Notes: generated by a model from the letters alone, not told the origin. Positions 1 to 8,315 are shown, counted from the stretch's first letter. The stretch: DNA of 64,000 nucleotides from Betaproteobacteria bacterium (GCA_016709965.1 JADJLT010000001.1:2067001-2131000); one strand, 5' to 3'. Numbers and translations: made by a program.

Positions 1-155
1 GGGTCGACGATTAACGCAATGCTTTGCCTTAGCAGCTCAAGGCTCTTGAAGCGGAGGTCGACGACAAATATCGCCAGCGATACGGCGATGTAGAAAGTCA
101 GAAGGGCCAGCGGTGCTGGCCCTCGCTTAAAAAACGGTGGAGGCGCGTGATTCAT
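1..155 (-). CDS. mreC: MreC, rod-shape protein (N-terminal part, runs off the window)
   Basis: The reading frame starts at an ATG on the minus strand and encodes MNHAPPPFFKRGPAPLALL, followed by one hydrophobic segment (TFYIAVSLAIFVVDL). This is the usual cytoplasmic tail and single membrane anchor of MreC, the periplasmic scaffold of the elongasome that connects MreB to the peptidoglycan synthases. It lies about 40 bases downstream of mreB on the same strand, the normal mreBCD order. Only about 51 residues are visible. The identification rests on the membrane anchor plus position. Confidence 0.85.
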   Translation of the reverse strand, partial: MNHAPPPFFKRGPAPLALLTFYIAVSLAIFVVDLRFKSLELLRQSIALIVD

Positions 156-194
156 GCCGGCCATCGTTCAAACCTGGCTTGTTGCGGTCAATGC

Positions 195-1238
195 TTAGTC
201 CGAGGCAAAAATGCTACCCAGCTTATCCATCTTTTCCAGCGCCATGCCGCAACCGCGAGCAACGCAGGTCAGAGGTTCGTCGGCAACGATGACTGGCAGG
301 CCGGTTTCTTCCATCAGCAGACGGTCGAGGTCGCGCAACAGGGCGCCACCACCGGTAAGCACCATGCCCTTTTCGGCAATGTCGGCGCCGAGTTCGGGCG
401 GTGTCTTTTCCAGCGCGGATTTGACGGCAGAAACGATCTGGTTTAGTGGGTCGGTCAGCGCTTCAAGGATTTCGTTGGAAGAAATCGTGAACTTGCGCGG
501 GATGCCTTCAGCCTTGTTGATGCCGGAGACTTCCATTTCCTTGACCTCAGCACCCGGGAAGGCGGAGCCGATGTTCTTCTTGATGTTTTCAGCGGTGTTT
601 TCGCCGATCATCATGCCGTAATTGCGACTGATGTAATTGATGATGGCTTCATCGAGCTTGTCGCCACCGACGCGGACAGAGCCGGCATAGACCATGCCGC
701 CGAGCGAGATAACACCAACTTCAGTTGTGCCACCACCAATATCGACGACCATCGAGCCCGTCGCTTCAGAGACCGGTAGACCGGCACCGATTGCGGCAGC
801 CATCGGCTCCTCAATCAGGTAGACCTGGCTGGCACCGGCGCCGAGCGCGGATTCGCGGATGGCACGGCGTTCAACCTGGGTTGAGCCGGAGGGCACGCAG
901 ATGATGATGCGCGGGCTCGGGCTGAACAGCTTGGAGTCATGCACCTTCTTGATGAATTGCTTGAGCATTTGCTCGGTGACCGTAAAGTCGGCGATGACGC
1001 CGTCCTTCATCGGGCGAATAACGGTAATGGTGCCCGGTGCCTTGCCAAGCATGTCCTTGGCTTCCCGGCCGACGGCCTGGATGGTTTTTTTGGCATTGGG
1101 GCCGCCTTCGAGGCGAATGGCAACGACCGAGGGTTCATCGAGAACAATGGAACGTCCGCGAACGTAAATCAGCGTATTCGCTGTGCCAAGGTCGATGGCT
1201 AAATCATTTGAGAAATATTTGCTTAGGAAACCGAACAT
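195..1238 (-). CDS. mreB: Rod shape-determining protein MreB
   Basis: This is the bacterial actin that guides lateral cell-wall synthesis along the inner membrane. The 347 residues are full length for the family. The N-terminus MFGFLSKYF is the membrane-binding amphipathic stretch. The phosphate-1 loop IDLGTANT is at residues 15-22 and the phosphate-2 motif VVDIGGGTTEVGV at about 165, with the adenosine-side motif LTGGGALL near 295. It is the first gene of an mreBC operon and is divergent from gatC across about 106 bases that must hold both promoters; no convincing sigma-70 boxes could be fixed there. Identification is near certain. Confidence 0.97.
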   Translation of the reverse strand: MFGFLSKYFSNDLAIDLGTANTLIYVRGRSIVLDEPSVVAIRLEGGPNAKKTIQAVGREAKDMLGKAPGTITVIRPMKDGVIADFTVTEQMLKQFIKKVHDSKLFSPSPRIIICVPSGSTQVERRAIRESALGAGASQVYLIEEPMAAAIGAGLPVSEATGSMVVDIGGGTTEVGVISLGGMVYAGSVRVGGDKLDEAIINYISRNYGMMIGENTAENIKKNIGSAFPGAEVKEMEVSGINKAEGIPRKFTISSNEILEALTDPLNQIVSAVKSALEKTPPELGADIAEKGMVLTGGGALLRDLDRLLMEETGLPVIVADEPLTCVARGCGMALEKMDKLGSIFASD

Positions 1239-1344
1239 CTATTGTGACTCCGCTTGGGGGGGTGCGGTAGGGAAAACTTTTATGATACCTTATAACGCTT
1301 TACATTTTAAGACTTTGTGCGCTGCAATAAAGTCTTTGGCTCCC

Positions 1345-1632
1345 ATGTCGCTCACATTAGAACAGGTTAAGCGCATCGCCCACCTCGCCAGAATCGAGAC
1401 AAGCGATGCCGAAGCTTTGACCACCCAAGGCCATCTCAATGGCATTTTTCAGTTGATTGAACAAATGCAGGCGGTCGATACCGAAGGTGTCGAGCCGATG
1501 GCTCATGCTCAGGATCTCAGTCAGCGCCTGCGCGAAGACGCTGTGACAGAAGGCGACCGTTGTGCTGCCTATCAGGCAATCGCGCCGGAAGTTGAAGCCG
1601 GCCTATATCTCGTGCCGAAGGTGATCGAATGA
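1345..1632 (+). CDS. gatC: Aspartyl/glutamyl-tRNA amidotransferase subunit C
   Basis: The 95-residue GatC stabilises the GatA-GatB amidotransferase, which converts Glu-tRNA(Gln) and/or Asp-tRNA(Asn) to the amidated forms in bacteria lacking the matching direct synthetase. The start MSLTLEQVKRIAHLARIE is the canonical N-terminus, so the ATG at 1345 was chosen over longer in-frame extensions that run back into the mreB promoter region. The conserved end LYLVPKVIE is present. Its stop overlaps the gatA start (ATGA), so the two are probably translationally coupled. Confidence 0.95.
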   Translation: MSLTLEQVKRIAHLARIETSDAEALTTQGHLNGIFQLIEQMQAVDTEGVEPMAHAQDLSQRLREDAVTEGDRCAAYQAIAPEVEAGLYLVPKVIE

Positions 1633-3083
1633 TCAATGCCAGCCTGAAAGAACTTTCGCAGGCCCTGGCAGCGAAGAAAATTTCCAGTGTTGAACTCTCC
1701 ACGCTGTTTCTCGACCGCATTGAACGCCTGAATCCAACACTCAATGCCTTTGTTACGGTCGACCGGGAAAAAAGCCTGAAAATGGCAACTTTTGCCGATG
1801 CCCGTATTGCTGACGGAACAGCGGGGCCGCTCACCGGTATCCCGATCGCACAGAAGGATATCTTCTGTGCCGAAGGCTGGCGGACGACCTGTGGTTCGAA
1901 AATGTTGGCCAATTTCATCTCGCCCTACGATGCGACGGTGATCCACAAAATGCACGCTGAGGCTGGACTGGTTTCGCTCGGCAAGACGAACATGGATGAA
2001 TTTGCCATGGGTTCGTCAAACGAAACATCATTCTTTGGCCCGGTACGTAATCCCTGGGATATCGAACGTGTGCCCGGTGGTTCCTCCGGTGGCTCGGCGG
2101 CGGCGGTGGCTGCGCGTCTGGCGCCGGCCGCTACCGGAACCGATACGGGCGGCTCGATTCGTCAGCCGGCGGCACTGTGCAACCTGACCGGCCTGAAGCC
2201 GACCTATGGTGTGGTGTCCCGCTACGGCATGATCGCCTTTGCTTCATCGCTCGATCAGGGTGGCCCGATGGCGGCCAGCGCCGAGGATTGTGCGCTGTTG
2301 CTCAATACCATGGTTGGCTTCGATGAGCGCGATTCGACGTCCTTGGAGCGCCCTGTCGAGGATTACACCCGCGATCTCGAAAAGCCGTTGAATGGTCTGC
2401 GCATCGGCTTGCCGAAAGAGTTTTTTGGTGAAGGCTGCGATGCCGAGGTGATGGCTGCCGTGCGTGCTGCCATTGCGGAATACGAAAGACTCGGTGCAAC
2501 GACGGTCGAGGTCTCGCTGCCTAATTCTCATCTCTCGGTACCGGCCTACTATGTCATCGCGCCGGCTGAAGCTAGCTCCAATCTGAGTCGTTTTGACGGT
2601 GTCCGATATGGTTATCGGGCGCCGGATTACGGCAATCTCGACGACATGTACATGAAGAGTCGGGCCCAGGGCTTCGGCGCCGAGGTCAAGCGTCGAATCC
2701 TGATTGGTGCTTATGTGCTCTCGCACGGCTATTACGATGCTTATTACCTGCAGGCACAGCGCATCCGTCGCTTGATTGCCAATGACTTCGTCGAAGCCTT
2801 CAGGCAGTGTGATGTGATCATGGGGCCGACGTCGCCTTCCACGGCCTTCAAGCTTGGCGAAAAGGCAGCCGATCCGGTGCAGATGTATTTGTCCGACATC
2901 TATACCATCGCTGTCAATCTGGCTGGTTTGCCGGGTATGTCAGTGCCTTGCGGCTTTATCGGGGGCTTGCCGGTCGGCTTGCAATTGATTGGCAACTATT
3001 TTGCCGAAGGGCAGTTGCTAAATGTGGCGCACCGCTATCAGCAGGCAACCGACTGGCATCTACGCCGGGCGGCCATCGAATAG
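1629..3083 (+). CDS. gatA: Aspartyl/glutamyl-tRNA amidotransferase subunit A
   Basis: GatA is the amidase-signature subunit that hydrolyses glutamine and channels ammonia to GatB. The 484 residues match the family length. The catalytic Lys is at about 76 (PIAQKDIFC), the glycine/serine-rich signature GGSSGGSAAAVAA follows near 150, and the nucleophilic Ser lies in GTDTGGSIRQP near 175. The gene overlaps gatC by ATGA and is followed 2 bases after its stop by a lipoprotein gene. Near codons 43-56 (TVDREKSLK) the DNA carries one copy of the dispersed CGGTCRACCGG-type motif with a perfectly palindromic core. Confidence 0.97.
   Translation: MINASLKELSQALAAKKISSVELSTLFLDRIERLNPTLNAFVTVDREKSLKMATFADARIADGTAGPLTGIPIAQKDIFCAEGWRTTCGSKMLANFISPYDATVIHKMHAEAGLVSLGKTNMDEFAMGSSNETSFFGPVRNPWDIERVPGGSSGGSAAAVAARLAPAATGTDTGGSIRQPAALCNLTGLKPTYGVVSRYGMIAFASSLDQGGPMAASAEDCALLLNTMVGFDERDSTSLERPVEDYTRDLEKPLNGLRIGLPKEFFGEGCDAEVMAAVRAAIAEYERLGATTVEVSLPNSHLSVPAYYVIAPAEASSNLSRFDGVRYGYRAPDYGNLDDMYMKSRAQGFGAEVKRRILIGAYVLSHGYYDAYYLQAQRIRRLIANDFVEAFRQCDVIMGPTSPSTAFKLGEKAADPVQMYLSDIYTIAVNLAGLPGMSVPCGFIGGLPVGLQLIGNYFAEGQLLNVAHRYQQATDWHLRRAAIE
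1754..1797 (+). repeat. Dispersed core + A-tract motif, copy in gatA
   Basis: Core ACGGTCGACCGGG (the only copy with a perfect palindrome CGGTCGACCG), then seven A residues after a G, GCCTG, then a second A run and a TTTT run. It is sense-strand in gatA and encodes TVDREKSLKMATF. See the finding on the repeat family for the shared pattern. Confidence 0.6.
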
Positions 3084-3085
3084 CT

Positions 3086-3619
3086 ATGTGGCGGCAGTTG
3101 CTGCTCGTTGTCTTTTTGGCAGCGGCCGGTTGTGCCGAGGTTGAAAAGCAACCTGGTGCCGAGTTAGGGCGGGAGTCTGGTCGCGCCAGCTCGTCGACAG
3201 AGTCCGGCATGCCAAAGATGAAGGCATCGACCCTGCGGCTGTTGGCTAGCCGCAACATGAAGCCGCAGCCGACGCGTCCGCTCAATGTGAGTTCGCATTG
3301 TTCGCACAAGGATGAGATCGGTACGCAAACCAGTCTGGATCTGCTGGTCAAGGAGGCCGAGATCAAGACATTTGATGCGCAGGTCAGCATGAAAGGGTAC
3401 GGCACATGCCGCTTTAACCTGAATGAATTTGACCAGGTGGAGAGACTGCCGCAAGCATTGCTGCGCCATAAAAAGCATTCAGGTTGCCTCGTGCGCATGT
3501 GGGAGGAGGGACCCAAAGTGACAGTTGCCTTCAACAGTTGCCCGAAATCCTGCGAAGGAAATGCATTCAGCTATCTTTGGCCAATCTTGGTCGAGGCAGA
3601 TTCAGGGCGTTGTTTCTAA
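3086..3619 (+). CDS. Putative lipoprotein of unknown function
   Basis: 177 residues. The start MWRQLLLVVFLAAAGC gives a short lipoprotein signal with lipobox AAGC, so the mature protein should be lipidated at Cys and exported. The rest is charged and low in hydrophobic segments. Six or more further Cys residues (for example SSHCSHK, GTCRF, SGCLV, NSCPKSCEG, SGRCF) could form disulfides in the periplasm. It sits between gatA and gatB with gaps of 2 and 9 bases, so it is almost certainly cotranscribed with them, yet it has no obvious link to tRNA amidation. No family was recognised. Confidence 0.75.
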   Translation: MWRQLLLVVFLAAAGCAEVEKQPGAELGRESGRASSSTESGMPKMKASTLRLLASRNMKPQPTRPLNVSSHCSHKDEIGTQTSLDLLVKEAEIKTFDAQVSMKGYGTCRFNLNEFDQVERLPQALLRHKKHSGCLVRMWEEGPKVTVAFNSCPKSCEGNAFSYLWPILVEADSGRCF

Positions 3620-3628
3620 ACGGATGAA

Positions 3629-5086
3629 ATGATGAAACAGTGGGAAGTAGTGATTGGTATCGAGACGCATGCGCAACTCTCGACGGTTTCGAAAATTTTC
3701 TCCGGTGCCTCGACGGCATTCGGCGCGGCTCCTAATACCCAGGCTTGCGCTGTGGACCTCGCCTTGCCCGGTGTATTGCCGGTGCTCAACAAAAAGGCGG
3801 TCGAGTGTGCCATTCGCTTCGGCTTGGCCATTGGCGCCGAAGTCGCCCAGAAATCGGTCTTTGCCCGCAAGAACTACTTTTATCCGGATCTGCCGAAGGG
3901 CTACCAGATCAGCCAGATGGACCTTCCGGTCGTTGTTGGCGGTAACATCACGCTGCAGGTCGGTCAGGGTGACAAGGCTTACGAGAAAGTGGTTCGCCTG
4001 ACGCGCGCCCACTTGGAAGAGGATGCTGGCAAGTCGCTGCACGAAGATTTTCAGGGCAAATCCGGCATCGATCTCAATCGGGCCGGTACGCCGTTACTTG
4101 AAATCGTTTCTGAGCCGGATATGCGCTCGTCTGACGAGGCGGTTGCGTATGCCAAATCCTTGCACGCCCTTGTTCGCTGGATCGGAATTTGCGATGGCAA
4201 CATGCAGGAAGGCTCCTTCCGTTGCGACGCCAATGTGTCGGTTCGTCCGAAAGGCCAGGCCGAATTCGGTACCCGCCGTGAAATCAAGAATCTAAACTCG
4301 TTCCGTTTCCTGAAAGAGGCTATCGACTTCGAGGTCCAGTGGCAGATCAACGAAATCTCGGAAGGCCGCAAGATTCAGCAGGCCACGGTGCTCTTCGATC
4401 CCGATGCTGGCGAGACGCGCATGATGCGCAGCAAGGAAGACGCGCACGACTATCGCTATTTCCCGGATCCGGACTTGCTACCACTGGTGATTTCGAGCGA
4501 CTGGATCGCTCGTGTCAAGGCTGATTTGCCGGAATTGCCCACTCAGATGCGCGAGCGTTTTGTCAGCGATCTGGGACTTTCCTCATACGATGCGACAAGC
4601 TTGACGGCAAATTCAGAAATGGCCAGTTTTTTCCAGTTGACCGTGGAAATCGCCGGAAAAGCCAACGCCAAGCCCTGTGCCAACTGGATCATGGTTGATT
4701 TGGCCGCACGCTTGAATAAAGAAGGCCGGGATCTTGCAGATTCACCTGTGTCAGCCGCGCAATTGGCTGGTCTGGTTCAACGCATTGCCGACAACACGAT
4801 CTCCAACAACATTGCGAAGAAAGTATTCGATGCCCTGTGGAGTGGTGATGGGGCCACCGCTGATGAGGTCATCGAAAAACAGGGGCTGAAGCAGATTACC
4901 GATAGCGGTGCTATTGAGTCGCTGGTTGATGAGGTGATTGCGGCCAATCCTGCGAATGTGGCGGAATTCAAGGCAGGCAAGGAAAAAGCGTTCAATGCAT
5001 TGGTGGGTCAGGTCATGAAGGCGGCCAAGGGCAAGGCCAATCCACAGCAGGTCAACGACTTGTTGAAACAGAAGCTGGCCAGCTGA
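3629..5086 (+). CDS. gatB: Aspartyl/glutamyl-tRNA amidotransferase subunit B
   Basis: GatB binds the misacylated tRNA and performs the kinase and transamidation steps with GatA and GatC. The 485 residues are full length. The N-terminal signature WEVVIGIETHAQLSTVSKIFSG and the segments FYPDLPKGYQISQ, EDAGKSLHED and RTGTPLLEIVSEPD-like (NRAGTPLLEIVSEPD) are all clear, and the C-terminal YqeY-like tail ends in NPQQVNDLLKQKLAS. Two adjacent ATGs (3629, 3632) are possible starts. The stop abuts the stop of the convergent gene at 5087. A dispersed motif copy lies antisense within codons near position 330. Confidence 0.97.
   Translation: MMKQWEVVIGIETHAQLSTVSKIFSGASTAFGAAPNTQACAVDLALPGVLPVLNKKAVECAIRFGLAIGAEVAQKSVFARKNYFYPDLPKGYQISQMDLPVVVGGNITLQVGQGDKAYEKVVRLTRAHLEEDAGKSLHEDFQGKSGIDLNRAGTPLLEIVSEPDMRSSDEAVAYAKSLHALVRWIGICDGNMQEGSFRCDANVSVRPKGQAEFGTRREIKNLNSFRFLKEAIDFEVQWQINEISEGRKIQQATVLFDPDAGETRMMRSKEDAHDYRYFPDPDLLPLVISSDWIARVKADLPELPTQMRERFVSDLGLSSYDATSLTANSEMASFFQLTVEIAGKANAKPCANWIMVDLAARLNKEGRDLADSPVSAAQLAGLVQRIADNTISNNIAKKVFDALWSGDGATADEVIEKQGLKQITDSGAIESLVDEVIAANPANVAEFKAGKEKAFNALVGQVMKAAKGKANPQQVNDLLKQKLAS
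4606..4646 (-). repeat. Dispersed core + A-tract motif, copy antisense in gatB
   Basis: Read on the minus strand: ACGGTCAACTGG, then six A residues, CTGGCC, ATTT, CTG, AATTTG. It lies antisense to gatB, whose protein reads ASFFQLTVEIAG here. Confidence 0.65.
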
Positions 5087-5731
5087 TCAGCGAATCGATG
5101 GTGGGGCGCCGACCGCTGAGTTTGGCGCCTTACGTGTCAGTTCGAAATAGCGCCGGCGGTCAGCATCATATTTCGCCTTGATTGCTTCGAAATCGCGCTT
5201 TTTCATGGCGAGCAGGTCTTGCTGCAGTTTGATCTCATGCTCGAGCGCGCGGAGATCTTGATCCAATCCCGTTGGGAGTGCCTTTTTCTTGTAAAACTCG
5301 GCCTCATCTTCAAATTTCTTGCGCTTGGTACGTGCCGCATCGATCCTAGCGATGGTGGCCAGGATGGCAAAATTCACGTCCGCTTCGGCTTTTTGTTGGG
5401 CGAAATCGATGTCTTCAGGCGTCGCGTAGGTGTCAAGCAAGGCTTGGTCACGCCGCCGCTGCTCTCTGCTACTGTCCTCTAGCTGCTTGCGCCGTCGATT
5501 TTCGACAATTTGTTCGGCTTTCTGCTCCGCCGTTAGCGGCGCCCCTACTTCCTTGGAAATATTGCCACCGCTATCGAGTACTCTGTAGGCACGTCCGCGA
5601 CATTGTTCCGGAAGTGTGTCGCCGCATATCCGACGACCATTGTTAGGATCCTGGCAGCAGTAAAACTCGCCGGCTGCCTGCGCTGGGCCCAGCGATATCA
5701 GTAGCAGAGTGGCAAGTAGATAATTAGGCAT
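5087..5731 (-). CDS. Secreted coiled-coil protein with DUF4124-like N-terminus
   Basis: 214 residues. A Sec signal peptide (MPNYLLATLLLISLGPAQAAG) is followed by a small Cys-containing region (EFYCCQDPNNGRRICGDTLPEQCRG) resembling the DUF4124 fold found in many betaproteobacterial periplasmic proteins. The remaining 150 residues are strongly charged and predicted helical or coiled coil (long runs such as EQKAEQIVENRRRKQLE). Its start overlaps the end of pyrE by 8 bases, so it is probably translated from the pyrE transcript. No enzymatic motif is visible and the function is unknown. Confidence 0.75.
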   Translation of the reverse strand: MPNYLLATLLLISLGPAQAAGEFYCCQDPNNGRRICGDTLPEQCRGRAYRVLDSGGNISKEVGAPLTAEQKAEQIVENRRRKQLEDSSREQRRRDQALLDTYATPEDIDFAQQKAEADVNFAILATIARIDAARTKRKKFEDEAEFYKKKALPTGLDQDLRALEHEIKLQQDLLAMKKRDFEAIKAKYDADRRRYFELTRKAPNSAVGAPPSIR

Positions 5732-6365
5732 TGATACCGTACTGTTCCCGATAGCGGGTGACAGCGTCGCGATGGACAGCGAATTCGGGGTGGTGAGTGA
5801 GGAATGCCATCAGATCGCTGAGTCCTGCCACGGCAACGACAGGAATACCGTAGTCGCGCTGGACTTCCTGCACCGCTGAGAGGTTGCCTTGGCCACGCTC
5901 CTGACGATCCAAAGCAATCAAAACACCTGCAGGCGTGGCGCCGGCCGCACGAATCAACTCAACCGACTCCCGGACCGAGGTGCCCGCAGAAATTACATCG
6001 TCAACAATCAGTACGCGACCGGTCAATGGTGCGCCAACAATGTTGCCGCCTTCGCCGTGATCTTTCGCTTCCTTGCGATTGAAAGCAAAGGGAAAATTTT
6101 GACCATGTTGAGCCAGTGCAATGGTAATCGCCGCTACTAACGGTATGCCTTTGTAAGCAGGGCCAAACAGCATGTCGAATTGGACACCGCCGGCTTCGGC
6201 AGCTTTGGCGTAGAATTCTGCCAAGCGCCCCAAGGAGTTGCCGTCGTTAAATAGCCCGGCATTAAAGAAATAGGGTGAAAGCCGCCCAGCCTTGGTCTTG
6301 AATTCTCCAAAGCGCAGTACTTGGCAGTTGAGTGCGAACTCGATGAAATCCTGACGAAAATCCAT
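5724..6365 (-). CDS. pyrE: Orotate phosphoribosyltransferase
   Basis: PyrE converts orotate and PRPP to OMP in pyrimidine synthesis. The start MDFRQDFIEFAL at 6365 gives 213 residues, the same as E. coli PyrE; an upstream in-frame ATG would add an unlikely leader. The PRPP loop VLIVDDVISAGTSVRE is at about 120-135, with FKTKAGRLSPYFFNAG near the N-terminus and FGPAYKGIPL at about 70. It is divergent from exonuclease III with only 48 bases between the start codons, and its stop overlaps the coiled-coil gene downstream. Confidence 0.96.
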   Translation of the reverse strand: MDFRQDFIEFALNCQVLRFGEFKTKAGRLSPYFFNAGLFNDGNSLGRLAEFYAKAAEAGGVQFDMLFGPAYKGIPLVAAITIALAQHGQNFPFAFNRKEAKDHGEGGNIVGAPLTGRVLIVDDVISAGTSVRESVELIRAAGATPAGVLIALDRQERGQGNLSAVQEVQRDYGIPVVAVAGLSDLMAFLTHHPEFAVHRDAVTRYREQYGINA

Positions 6366-6413
6366 ATTTTTCCATTTAATTTGACCGGGAATAACCGGGC
6401 CGATCACGACTCA

Positions 6414-7211
6414 ATGTTACGCATCATCTCCCTGAATCTCAATGGTATCCGCTCTGCCTGGAGCAAAAATGTCTTGCCTTGGGTAGTGTCTCAGCAGGCG
6501 GACATAGTTTGCCTCCAAGAACTGAAAGCGCAGATGCCCGATATGTCTACGGAAATGCATCGCCCAGATGGCATGCAAGCTTTTTATCATTGCGCAGAGA
6601 AAAAAGGATATAGCGGGGTTGGTATCTGGAGCAGAAAGGCCCCGGATCGGGTCATCGAAGGCTTTGATGGTGGAGAATTTGATGCCGAAGGACGCTATAT
6701 TCGAGCCGACTTTGGCAATCTGTCGGTGATTTCCCTTTATCTGCCTTCGGGCTCGTCTTCGCCGGAGCGTCAGGAGGCCAAATTTCGCTTTCTGGAGATA
6801 TTTTTCCCCCTGATGTTGGCACTGCGTGCTGAAGGGCGAGAAATTGTGCTTTGTGGAGACTGGAATATTGCACATCAGGCAATAGATCTGAAAAACTGGA
6901 AATCCAATCAGAAAAATTCCGGCTTCTTGCCCGAGGAGCGTGCATGGTTAAGTCGCGTATTCGCCGAACAAGGTTGGGTCGATGTCTATCGTCGCTTACA
7001 TCCTGAAACTACTGACGCCTGTTATACATGGTGGAGTAACCGTGGCCAGGCATGGGCCAAAAATGTGGGGTGGCGAATCGACTATCAGATTGCCACGCCC
7101 GGTATTAGCGAGACAGTCGTGAAAGCAGATGTCTACAAGGAACAGCGATTTTCCGACCATGCTCCGCTGATTATCGATTACAACTTCGATTTTTCATCCA
7201 ATGTGAATTGA
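6414..7211 (+). CDS. xth: Exodeoxyribonuclease III
   Basis: A 265-residue AP endonuclease / 3'-5' exonuclease of the exonuclease III (EEP) family acting in base-excision repair. The start MLRIISLNLNGIRSAW carries the conserved Asn (SLNLNG). The metal-binding Glu lies in IVCLQELK, the catalytic pair in LCGDWNIAH, and the last signature in RIDYQIAT and FSDHAPLIIDY. It is divergent from pyrE and followed by a short gap before the DUF883 gene. The family assignment is firm; the substrate preference (ExoA or XthA type) is not. Confidence 0.94.
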   Translation: MLRIISLNLNGIRSAWSKNVLPWVVSQQADIVCLQELKAQMPDMSTEMHRPDGMQAFYHCAEKKGYSGVGIWSRKAPDRVIEGFDGGEFDAEGRYIRADFGNLSVISLYLPSGSSSPERQEAKFRFLEIFFPLMLALRAEGREIVLCGDWNIAHQAIDLKNWKSNQKNSGFLPEERAWLSRVFAEQGWVDVYRRLHPETTDACYTWWSNRGQAWAKNVGWRIDYQIATPGISETVVKADVYKEQRFSDHAPLIIDYNFDFSSNVN

Positions 7212-7212
7212 T

Positions 7213-7241
7213 TTCAAAGCGTCATAGGGATACCCTATAAG
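7213..7241 (+). promoter_or_regulatory. Candidate sigma-70 promoter overlapped by an inverted repeat
   Basis: TTCAAA at 7213-7218 and TATAAG at 7236-7241 are 17 bases apart, just upstream of the DUF883-YqjE-YqjK genes. The spacer and -10 box are covered by a perfect inverted repeat ATAGGG-ATA-CCCTAT (7224-7238), which could be an operator. The promoter is inferred from spacing only. Confidence 0.35.
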
Positions 7242-7269
7242 TCTGCTTAACTGTCCAACGAGGTTGAAA

Positions 7270-7584
7270 ATGTCCGAAGAAATGACTGTAGCCCACAAGG
7301 AAAAACTGGTCTCCGATCTGAAGGTCGTAATTTCCGACACCGAAGAATTGTTGAAGGCAACCGCTGGCGCTGCCGGTGAAAAAGTGACAGAACTGCGCGA
7401 GCGTTTGGGTGTGCGCTTGCGCGATACCAAAGAGCGCGTCGTCGACTTGGAGGCTGCGTTGATCGACAAAACCAAGGCTGCGGCTCGTGCAACCGATGAT
7501 TTCGTGCATGAAGAGCCTTGGAAGGCCGTGGGCGTTGCAGCTGCATTGGGCCTGGCCCTTGGTGTATTGATCGGTCGTCGCTAA
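7270..7584 (+). CDS. DUF883 (ElaB/YqjD-type) membrane-anchored stress protein
   Basis: 104 residues. A charged, helical N-terminal region (KLVSDLKVVISDTEELLKATAGAAGEKV) is followed by a C-terminal hydrophobic segment VGVAAALGLALGVLIGRR, the hallmark of the ElaB/YgaM/YqjD family. E. coli YqjD associates with ribosomes and the inner membrane in stationary phase. ATG 7270 was preferred over TTG 7264. It heads a tight cluster with YqjE-like and YqjK-like genes, the same order as yqjD-yqjE-yqjK in E. coli. Confidence 0.88.
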   Translation: MSEEMTVAHKEKLVSDLKVVISDTEELLKATAGAAGEKVTELRERLGVRLRDTKERVVDLEAALIDKTKAAARATDDFVHEEPWKAVGVAAALGLALGVLIGRR

Positions 7585-7588
7585 GCGG

Positions 7589-7996
7589 ATGACTCAGCCG
7601 ACAGGTGGTGAAGGCGGCCGCGAAGGCCTCTTTGCCGCACTGAAAAACAGCCTTGCAACGCTGATTGCGATAGGCAAGACGCGTGTCGAGCTTCTGGTTA
7701 CAGAGTTTGAGGAAGAGAAGCTTCGCCTCATGTCGCTCTGGTCCAAGGCGGTTGGTGCAGCTTTCATGCTGGCGGTGGGCGTTATCTTGGCGATTTTCTG
7801 CTTGGCGACAGCTTTCTGGGAGCAAAGGGTCATTATTTTCGGCGTCTTTGCTGTGCTGTTTGTTGGTGGCGGCTTGTTCTTGATCGGGTCGCTAAAACGG
7901 CAAGCTGGCCAGCCTAGCAAGATGTTCAGGGCAAGCCTGACTGAACTGGAAGCCGATATGGCAGAGTTGCGTCGGTATCGCAACAAGTCGGAATGA
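7589..7996 (+). CDS. YqjE-like phage-holin-family membrane protein
   Basis: 135 residues. A Gly-rich start and an amphipathic helix (GLFAALKNSLATLIAIGKTRVELL) precede two adjacent hydrophobic helices (AVGAAFMLAVGVILAIFCLATAF and VIIFGVFAVLFVGGGLFLIGSL), the layout of the putative actinobacterial-holin-X / YqjE family. Despite the name it is a chromosomal membrane protein, not a phage lysis gene. It starts 4 bases after the DUF883 gene and overlaps the next gene by ATGA. Confidence 0.8.
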   Translation: MTQPTGGEGGREGLFAALKNSLATLIAIGKTRVELLVTEFEEEKLRLMSLWSKAVGAAFMLAVGVILAIFCLATAFWEQRVIIFGVFAVLFVGGGLFLIGSLKRQAGQPSKMFRASLTELEADMAELRRYRNKSE

Positions 7997-8292
7997 ATCC
8001 AAAACTGTTGAAGCTGGCGACTCGGCATGGCGCGCTGCAGGCTCGCATTGATGAGCAGCGCCGTGTCTTGGCCCGCCATGTAGTGCCGTTGGAGGCAGCT
8101 TTCGCCAGGGGGGATAGTGTCCTCAAGGGTGTGGACTGGCTGAAGCATCACCCTGTAGCAGTGGGTATTGCCGTTGCTGCCTTAGTTGTAGCCCGTCCGC
8201 GGCGTACCGCCAAATGGGTGCAGCGAGGGTTTTTCCTTTGGCGTGGCTGGAAAACTATCCGAAAGTCGTTATTCGGCGTCAATCGGCGATAG
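7993..8292 (+). CDS. YqjK-like protein
   Basis: 99 residues, basic, with one hydrophobic helix (HHPVAVGIAVAALVVARP) and a basic tail (RRTAKWVQRGFFLWRGWKTIRK). It is coupled by an ATGA overlap to the YqjE-like gene, and the size, charge pattern and gene order fit YqjK. Its biochemical role is unknown. Confidence 0.7.
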   Translation: MNPKLLKLATRHGALQARIDEQRRVLARHVVPLEAAFARGDSVLKGVDWLKHHPVAVGIAVAALVVARPRRTAKWVQRGFFLWRGWKTIRKSLFGVNRR

Positions 8293-8315
8293 CATCGAAA
8301 GCGCAAGATCTGCGG

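Noticed and set aside
181..220. GCGGTCAATG followed by GGCAAAAATGC at the end of mreB
   Set aside because: Core too short and spacing wrong for the dispersed motif.
1239..1344. Sigma-70 promoters for mreB and gatC
   Set aside because: Several A/T-rich hexamers occur, but no -35/-10 pair with 16-18 base spacing was convincing on either strand.
6366..6413. CGGTCAAATTAAATGGAAAAAT (split: CGGTCAAATTAAATGG, AAAAAT) between pyrE and xth
   Set aside because: The A tract is displaced by several bases and the palindromic half is missing.
7589..7996. Phage holin / prophage remnant
   Set aside because: The family name includes holin, but gene order matches chromosomal yqjD-yqjE-yqjK and no phage genes are nearby.
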